This document shows, one piece after another, positions 7,424 to 10,713 of a DNA stretch of 10,713 bases. The notes beneath the pieces are model-generated. The model was given only the letters and a program-made list of their open reading frames with translations, had not been told where the DNA came from and made no database searches. Position 1 is the stretch's first letter. Every line of letters begins with the position of its first letter. The position numbers and the translations under genes were made by a program. Where the stretch lies: NCBI GenBank assembly GCA_964646405.1, contig CAZYDV010000215.1, positions 1-10,713 of the forward strand. The letters run 5' to 3'. Source of the DNA: CAKZSB01 sp964646405. Lineage in GTDB: Bacteria; Pseudomonadota; Gammaproteobacteria; Granulosicoccales; Granulosicoccaceae.

Positions 7424-7459
7424 CGCAAGGGCCATAAGCGCCAGGCGCATGTACCAATG
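7424..7459. repeat. Degenerate half-copy of the palindromic repeat found at 9205-9299
   Basis: The segment runs from CGCAAGGGCCATAAGC to CGCATGTACCAATG. It lines up with 9205-9238 (CGTAGGGGCCGTAAGC to CGCACGTACCATTG) with one short length difference and several substitutions, in the same orientation. It lies 20 bases after the lipoprotein gene, and no matching second arm is seen to its right. Confidence 0.55.
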
Positions 7460-7544
7460 AACGAACGATGAAATTCTCAAACGTCGATTTAAACACCAGG
7501 CATTGAAACCTGTGTGACTGATCGCACGCCGCGGCACGTTAAAA

Positions 7545-8408
7545 CTATTGTTTCGACCGCTCCCGCAGGTGCAGATAAATTTCAGTGAAATCACTATCCG
7601 GTCGCGCCACCTCAAGCTCATCCCAAATGCCATCCACCAGATTGGTGACCCGGTCCGGCGTGCCGGCAGTGGCAACGCTTTGATTAAACAGCCGCACATC
7701 CTTGCGCATCAGGCGAGTGCGAAATCCAGCGTCAAAGGTGCCGGGCAGCACCCGGTTTTTAAATTTATCGCTGGTGGCGGTGTTCTGCCCGGTCGAGACA
7801 TTCAGCACGTCGAGCATGATTTTCATATCCAGCCCCTGCGATTCGCCAAACAGAATCGCCTCACTGGTCGCCGCCATTGCTGTGGCGGATAGAAAGTTGT
7901 TGAGAAGTTTCATCGCCTGGCCCTGACCGGCATTGTCGCCGACGTGAAATACGTTGCCGGACATCGAATCAATGACCTTGCGGTTTGCCTGCAGCACCGC
8001 TTCCGGGCCACCCCAGATCACCGTGATGGTGCCGGCCGCGGCGCCGGCACGTCCGCCACTGACTGGCGAGTCGATAAATTGAATATCATGCGCGGCCGCC
8101 AGTGCACCGATTGCCGTGGCCTGTTCCACGCCGGTCGTCGAAAGATCGATGACCGTATGGGCGCGGCGATTGTCGGCGCCGATGATTTGTTCCAGCACGT
8201 CTTTTGACGCATTGCCATCCGGCACACAAACGAATATCACGGCCGACCGCTGCGCAGCATCTGATACCGAATCACAGCAATGTGCACCGTCTGGCGCTCG
8301 CGCTTGCGTGCCAGCGGGATCGAATGCAAACAGGTTGGTACCGCCTTTTGCGATATTGGCCGCAATCGGGCCGCCCATGTCACCCAGGCCGATGAATCCG
8401 TAGCTCAT
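7545..8408 (-). CDS. NAD-binding beta-hydroxyacid dehydrogenase (3-hydroxyisobutyrate dehydrogenase-like)
   Basis: 287 aa, normal length for the family. The N-terminal Rossmann fold starts at once with FIGLGDMG (GxGxxG at residues 7-12). Asp30 at the end of the second strand (FAFDPAG) favours NAD over NADP. VPDGNA (62-67), DSPVSGG (113-119, the substrate-binding signature) and GQGQAMKLLNN with the expected catalytic Lys167 follow. A helical C-terminal domain with MRKD at 234-237 completes the fold. The family oxidises 3-hydroxy acids to semialdehydes, or reduces tartronate semialdehyde or glyoxylate; the sequence does not tell which substrate applies here. It starts 15 bases after the stop of the dienelactone hydrolase gene on the same strand, so the two are probably co-transcribed and serve one catabolic route. 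Its ribosome binding site is weak (a GGGG 8 bases upstream), consistent with coupling to the upstream gene. Confidence 0.9.
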   Translation of the reverse strand: MSYGFIGLGDMGGPIAANIAKGGTNLFAFDPAGTQARAPDGAHCCDSVSDAAQRSAVIFVCVPDGNASKDVLEQIIGADNRRAHTVIDLSTTGVEQATAIGALAAAHDIQFIDSPVSGGRAGAAAGTITVIWGGPEAVLQANRKVIDSMSGNVFHVGDNAGQGQAMKLLNNFLSATAMAATSEAILFGESQGLDMKIMLDVLNVSTGQNTATSDKFKNRVLPGTFDAGFRTRLMRKDVRLFNQSVATAGTPDRVTNLVDGIWDELEVARPDSDFTEIYLHLRERSKQ

Positions 8409-8423
8409 TTGAATACCCCGCTA

Positions 8424-9143
8424 TCAGTTGAACAGGTCGGCGAAAAAGTCCTGCATGCTGCGCCACGAGCGTTTGTCGGACGCCTCGTGGTAGACAGTGC
8501 CGAAGTCCGGGTCATTGGCATCGGGGCTGGTAAACGAATGCATCGCACCGCCATAGGCGTGTATCTGCCAGTCGGCCCCGGCAGCAGAGAGTTCGCTGGC
8601 GAGTTCCACCATCGACTCGGGCCTGGCCATAGGATCATCGTAGCCGTGGCAGACCAGGATTTTGGATTTTATGGAATTGCCGTGTGTGTTGCCGGGTGGA
8701 TGAAAGAGCCCGTGGTAGCTGACCACACCGAGTACATCGGCACCGATTCGGGCAAGATCCAGCACACACAGCCCGCCAAAGCAAAAGCCGATCGCACCGC
8801 ATCTTGCGCCATCCACCTGCGGTTGCTCGCGCACCGTTTGCAACGCAGCCTCAAGCCGCCCCTGCAGCAGTGGGCGATCCTCCAGCAACGGTGTCATCAG
8901 CGCAGTGTTCTCCTCCTTGCTGTTGCCGCGAACGCCCTTGCCGTACATATCCAGTGCAAAACCTGCGTAGCCAAGTGCAGCGAGATCCCGGGCCTTCTGC
9001 TCGGCAAACTCGTCGCGACCACCCCACGCATGCGCCACCATGACGGCTGGCCGCGGGTCGCTGCCAGCGCCGTCCACGGCAAGATAGCCCTCCAGCGCCA
9101 CGCCATTGTGTTGATAGTCAATGGTTGTAGTTTCAATCGACAT
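8424..9143 (-). CDS. Dienelactone hydrolase family protein
   Basis: 239 aa from the ATG at 9143. The open frame could extend to 9320, but that stretch crosses the palindromic repeat and reads as non-protein-like, whereas ATG 9143 has a strong Shine-Dalgarno (GGAGG, 7 bases upstream). It is an alpha/beta hydrolase with a cysteine nucleophile: GFCFGG at 119-124 with Cys121, the GxCxGG motif of dienelactone hydrolases rather than GxSxG. Asp170 in HGYDDPMA and His202 in GAMHSFT complete the triad. VMVAHAWGG (34-42) with Glu45 nearby corresponds to the region carrying the conserved Glu in the classic enzyme. The archetype opens dienelactone to maleylacetate in chloroaromatic breakdown; many homologues act on other lactones or esters, and no aromatic-pathway gene is present here. 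No signal peptide, so cytoplasmic. It is the first gene of a likely two-gene operon with the dehydrogenase. Confidence 0.9.
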   Translation of the reverse strand: MSIETTTIDYQHNGVALEGYLAVDGAGSDPRPAVMVAHAWGGRDEFAEQKARDLAALGYAGFALDMYGKGVRGNSKEENTALMTPLLEDRPLLQGRLEAALQTVREQPQVDGARCGAIGFCFGGLCVLDLARIGADVLGVVSYHGLFHPPGNTHGNSIKSKILVCHGYDDPMARPESMVELASELSAAGADWQIHAYGGAMHSFTSPDANDPDFGTVYHEASDKRSWRSMQDFFADLFN

Positions 9144-9150
9144 GGCTTTT

Positions 9151-9155
9151 CCTCC
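9151..9155 (-). promoter_or_regulatory. Strong ribosome binding site of the dienelactone hydrolase gene
   Basis: On the minus strand GGAGG lies 7 bases before the ATG at 9143. It fixes that start in preference to the longer frame beginning at 9320. Confidence 0.75.
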
Positions 9156-9178
9156 AGTGCAGCAGCGTCCGATGACTA

Positions 9179-9187
9179 ATTTTACCA
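9179..9187 (-). promoter_or_regulatory. Possible extended -10 promoter element for the hydrolase-dehydrogenase unit
   Basis: The minus strand reads TGGTAAAAT, fitting the TGnTAnnnT extended -10 form, about 35 bases before the start codon and between the palindromic repeat and the gene. I see no convincing -35 box. This is a pattern match only. Confidence 0.25.
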
Positions 9188-9204
9188 GACCATTGGACAG
9201 GCAG

Positions 9205-9299
9205 CGTAGGGGCCGTAAGCCTAAGCGCACGTACCATTGCCCAGGTCGTGAATGTTGAGGGATGCTTTGGTAGGTGCGCTTAGGCTTACCAACCCTACG
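9205..9299. repeat. Palindromic intergenic repeat (REP/MITE-like)
   Basis: Two 31-base arms, 9205-9235 and 9269-9299, are reverse complements with 4 mismatches, separated by 33 bases. The inner 16 bases (GTAAGCCTAAGCGCAC) match perfectly. The arms begin CGTAGGG and end near CTACC, resembling the family of GTAGG...GCGC...CCTAC palindromes scattered through proteobacterial intergenic regions. It lies between the 3' end of the 2OG-oxygenase-like gene and the 5' end of the hydrolase gene. When transcribed it would fold into a long hairpin that could end or protect the upstream transcript. A related half-copy is at 7424-7459. Confidence 0.8.
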
Positions 9300-9350
9300 G
9301 TCAAAATGGGGCATGTTCAAATTTCAAAATTCGGCATGCCACGCAGGTCG

Positions 9351-10713
9351 CTATTTCGCCGACTTCACTTGCCTGAGTAAATCGAGCCTGATCTGGCGCA
9401 ACTTCTTTTCCCGGGAAAACAGGTCTTTCTTTTTCACCAAATTCAAGGTAAATGGCCGACCCGTTCTTGTCGTTGTATGGGATACCGGTAGGTCTTGTGA
9501 GTCGATCATACGATGTAAGTGCAGGCGCTCGTCTTTGGCTGCCCGTATGTCGAGTTTTCGCTGATCCTGGTGATCGAGAAAGGCTTTTAGTTGACTGCAG
9601 AATTCGCATTGACAGGTAATATTGTATGCAATCCGCCAGTCGTCGCTGTCGCGGATATGGCTGTCTGCTTCGCGCTGCAGACGATCTTCGAGAAGAGTAG
9701 AAAGTTGCTGGTGAAACCCTTTTGCTATTTTTGAATCGACTTTTTTCAATACTTGCACCAAACTGGCCGAGTCATAAAAGCGTGCGTTTTTCAGTACGAA
9801 ATCCTGCACGCTCTGAACGCGCTTTGCGTCGCCGAGTTTCATCGCCGCATGGCATACAGCAGCGAGTTCGGCGCCGGTGGAGCTGTCCAGCTGACCGTCG
9901 TCCTCGTAAATCGTATTTCGCCGCAAGCGATCGTTAGCGACCTGCCGGCATTTGTCGTAGAATCGATCGAACAGCATGATCGGCACGCCAGTCATTGCCG
10001 GATCCGGGTTAGCCTTGCAATGGGAAATGAATCGCTGCAGTGCCGGCACCCAGTCAAACCATCTCCATCTATAACGATCATCGGCCATCCATTCTGTGAG
10101 GATTTCCTCCAGAAACCCCTTGCCGTACAGGCGACCGAGCTGGGTAATTGCTGGAAAAAGCTCGACTGTTAGTGCGTGCAGGCTAAAGGGCCGCAAGTGG
10201 TTGATGGCAAGTTCACGGTGTTCACACTTTGCCAACAGATTCATCATAAATGCGAGTGTGTCCGGGTCACGGTTGTGGCGGGTCAATCGATCGGGCAGAT
10301 CAACACTGCTCAGCGCAGCCACATAGTCAGACGCGGGTTTGCCGGCGAGCGTGTTAGTCCAGTGCTCAAACAGGTCCTTCAGGCTAATGTCAGCGAGTAC
10401 CTTGCTGTGCTTGTGGTTCGTCCAGATTACAATCGCGGCACGATGATAGGTCCGATCGAGTGTATTGCCGGCGTTCCCGGTGTAGTCCTCGTAGTAGCTG
10501 CTTGCTGGCTTTAGCTCGTGAATCGGTATACAGGCTACTGCTGGCATATCGGTCATCAACAGTGAGCCGAGTGGCAGGATTTTATTGTCACGGCCTCGCC
10601 AATCCTCAAGCCTCGCATCTCGTTCGATCAGATCGTGCAGAGTCAGGTGATCGTGGTTTTCGTCGTCTTCGTCGTCTTCGTCGTCTTCGTCATACTCGTC
10701 ATCCCAGGAGTTA
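9351..10713 (-). CDS. C-terminal part of a large 2OG-Fe(II) oxygenase-domain-type protein, start off the right edge
   Basis: The frame is open from the right edge to its stop at 9351 (about 453 residues). A TTG/ATG pair near 10559 lies mid-domain and is not a real start. From the edge it reads a Glu-Asp-Asp repeat, then LTLHDLIERDARLEDWRG, then SYYEDYTGNAGNTLDRTYHR and AAIVIW. This resembles the YEGYTGNEG...YRRAALVLWP block that follows the dioxygenase domain in bacterial and fungal 2OG-Fe(II) oxygenase (prolyl-4-hydroxylase-like) proteins. A long helical region follows, then CQCEFC (codons at 9597-9614, possible metal site), RLHLHRMID, and HTTTRTGRPFTLNLVKKK, matching the C-terminal end of that family. 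The HxD...H iron ligands should lie beyond the window, so activity cannot be judged. Function in bacteria is unknown to me. It is on the same strand as the hydrolase but separated from it by the palindromic repeat, so a separate transcript is likely. Confidence 0.65.
   Translation of the reverse strand, partial: NSWDDEYDEDDEDDEDDENHDHLTLHDLIERDARLEDWRGRDNKILPLGSLLMTDMPAVACIPIHELKPASSYYEDYTGNAGNTLDRTYHRAAIVIWTNHKHSKVLADISLKDLFEHWTNTLAGKPASDYVAALSSVDLPDRLTRHNRDPDTLAFMMNLLAKCEHRELAINHLRPFSLHALTVELFPAITQLGRLYGKGFLEEILTEWMADDRYRWRWFDWVPALQRFISHCKANPDPAMTGVPIMLFDRFYDKCRQVANDRLRRNTIYEDDGQLDSSTGAELAAVCHAAMKLGDAKRVQSVQDFVLKNARFYDSASLVQVLKKVDSKIAKGFHQQLSTLLEDRLQREADSHIRDSDDWRIAYNITCQCEFCSQLKAFLDHQDQRKLDIRAAKDERLHLHRMIDSQDLPVSHTTTRTGRPFTLNLVKKKDLFSREKKLRQIRLDLLRQVKSAK
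10659..10694. repeat. In-frame 9-base tandem repeat coding for Glu-Asp-Asp
   Basis: The unit TTCGTCGTC occurs three times in a row from 10659, plus a partial fourth ending near 10691. On the minus strand it encodes consecutive acidic residues (pattern Asp-Asp-Glu) within the 2OG-oxygenase-like protein. As the unit is three codons, gain or loss of copies would keep the frame. Confidence 0.8.

Noticed and set aside
8280..9179. Plus-strand open frame of 299 codons.
   Set aside because: It is antisense to the dienelactone hydrolase and the start of the dehydrogenase, both well supported by catalytic motifs and a strong ribosome binding site. Its translation shows no family features.
9144..9320. 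59-residue N-terminal extension of the dienelactone hydrolase.
   Set aside because: The extension would be encoded across the palindromic repeat, reads as non-protein-like, and the ATG at 9143 has a strong Shine-Dalgarno and gives the normal family length.

Overview
The window is chromosomal-looking bacterial DNA of moderate GC. The gene families fit a proteobacterium: an M81 (MlrC-type) metallopeptidase, a class III cyclase/ATPase/TPR signalling protein, an AGE-fold lipoprotein, a dienelactone hydrolase and a 3-hydroxyisobutyrate-type dehydrogenase. The palindromic repeat and the lipobox protein lean towards a free-living, probably aquatic or marine gammaproteobacterium. That placement is inference; no rRNA or other phylogenetic marker is present.

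Layout. (1) 1-1525, minus: M81 metallopeptidase, complete at its start and running off the left edge. (2) 1619-4690, minus: one long reading frame for a cyclase + AAA ATPase + TPR protein, cut in two by a single in-frame TAA at 2975-2977. (3) 4691-5676: a gene-poor stretch between divergent genes. Its right half holds two overlapping gene remnants on the plus strand, the tail of a probable phosphotransferase and the head of an enolase with a frameshift. Its left half holds a hairpin and nothing recognisable. (4) 5677-7404, plus: lipoprotein with an N-acylglucosamine 2-epimerase (AGE) type fold. (5) 7545-9143, minus: a two-gene unit, dienelactone hydrolase followed after 15 bases by an NAD-binding beta-hydroxyacid dehydrogenase. 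A palindromic repeat lies just upstream, and a degraded half-copy lies on the far side of the unit. (6) 9351-10713, minus: C-terminal part of a large protein related to 2OG-Fe(II) oxygenase domain proteins, with an acidic Glu-Asp-Asp repeat, open to the right edge.

How the genes fit together. The hydrolase and dehydrogenase are plausibly co-transcribed and catabolic. The cyclase/ATPase/TPR protein would be a cytoplasmic signalling or regulatory protein if whole, but it is interrupted and several cyclase catalytic positions have diverged. The overlapping phosphotransferase and enolase fragments look like what remains of a lost sugar-phosphate catabolic operon. I saw no CRISPR array, transposase, tRNA or rRNA gene. 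The most interesting points are the fossil operon at 5086-5623, the in-frame stop at 2975, the altered catalytic residues in the cyclase and the AGE-like lipoprotein, and the dispersed palindromic repeat.
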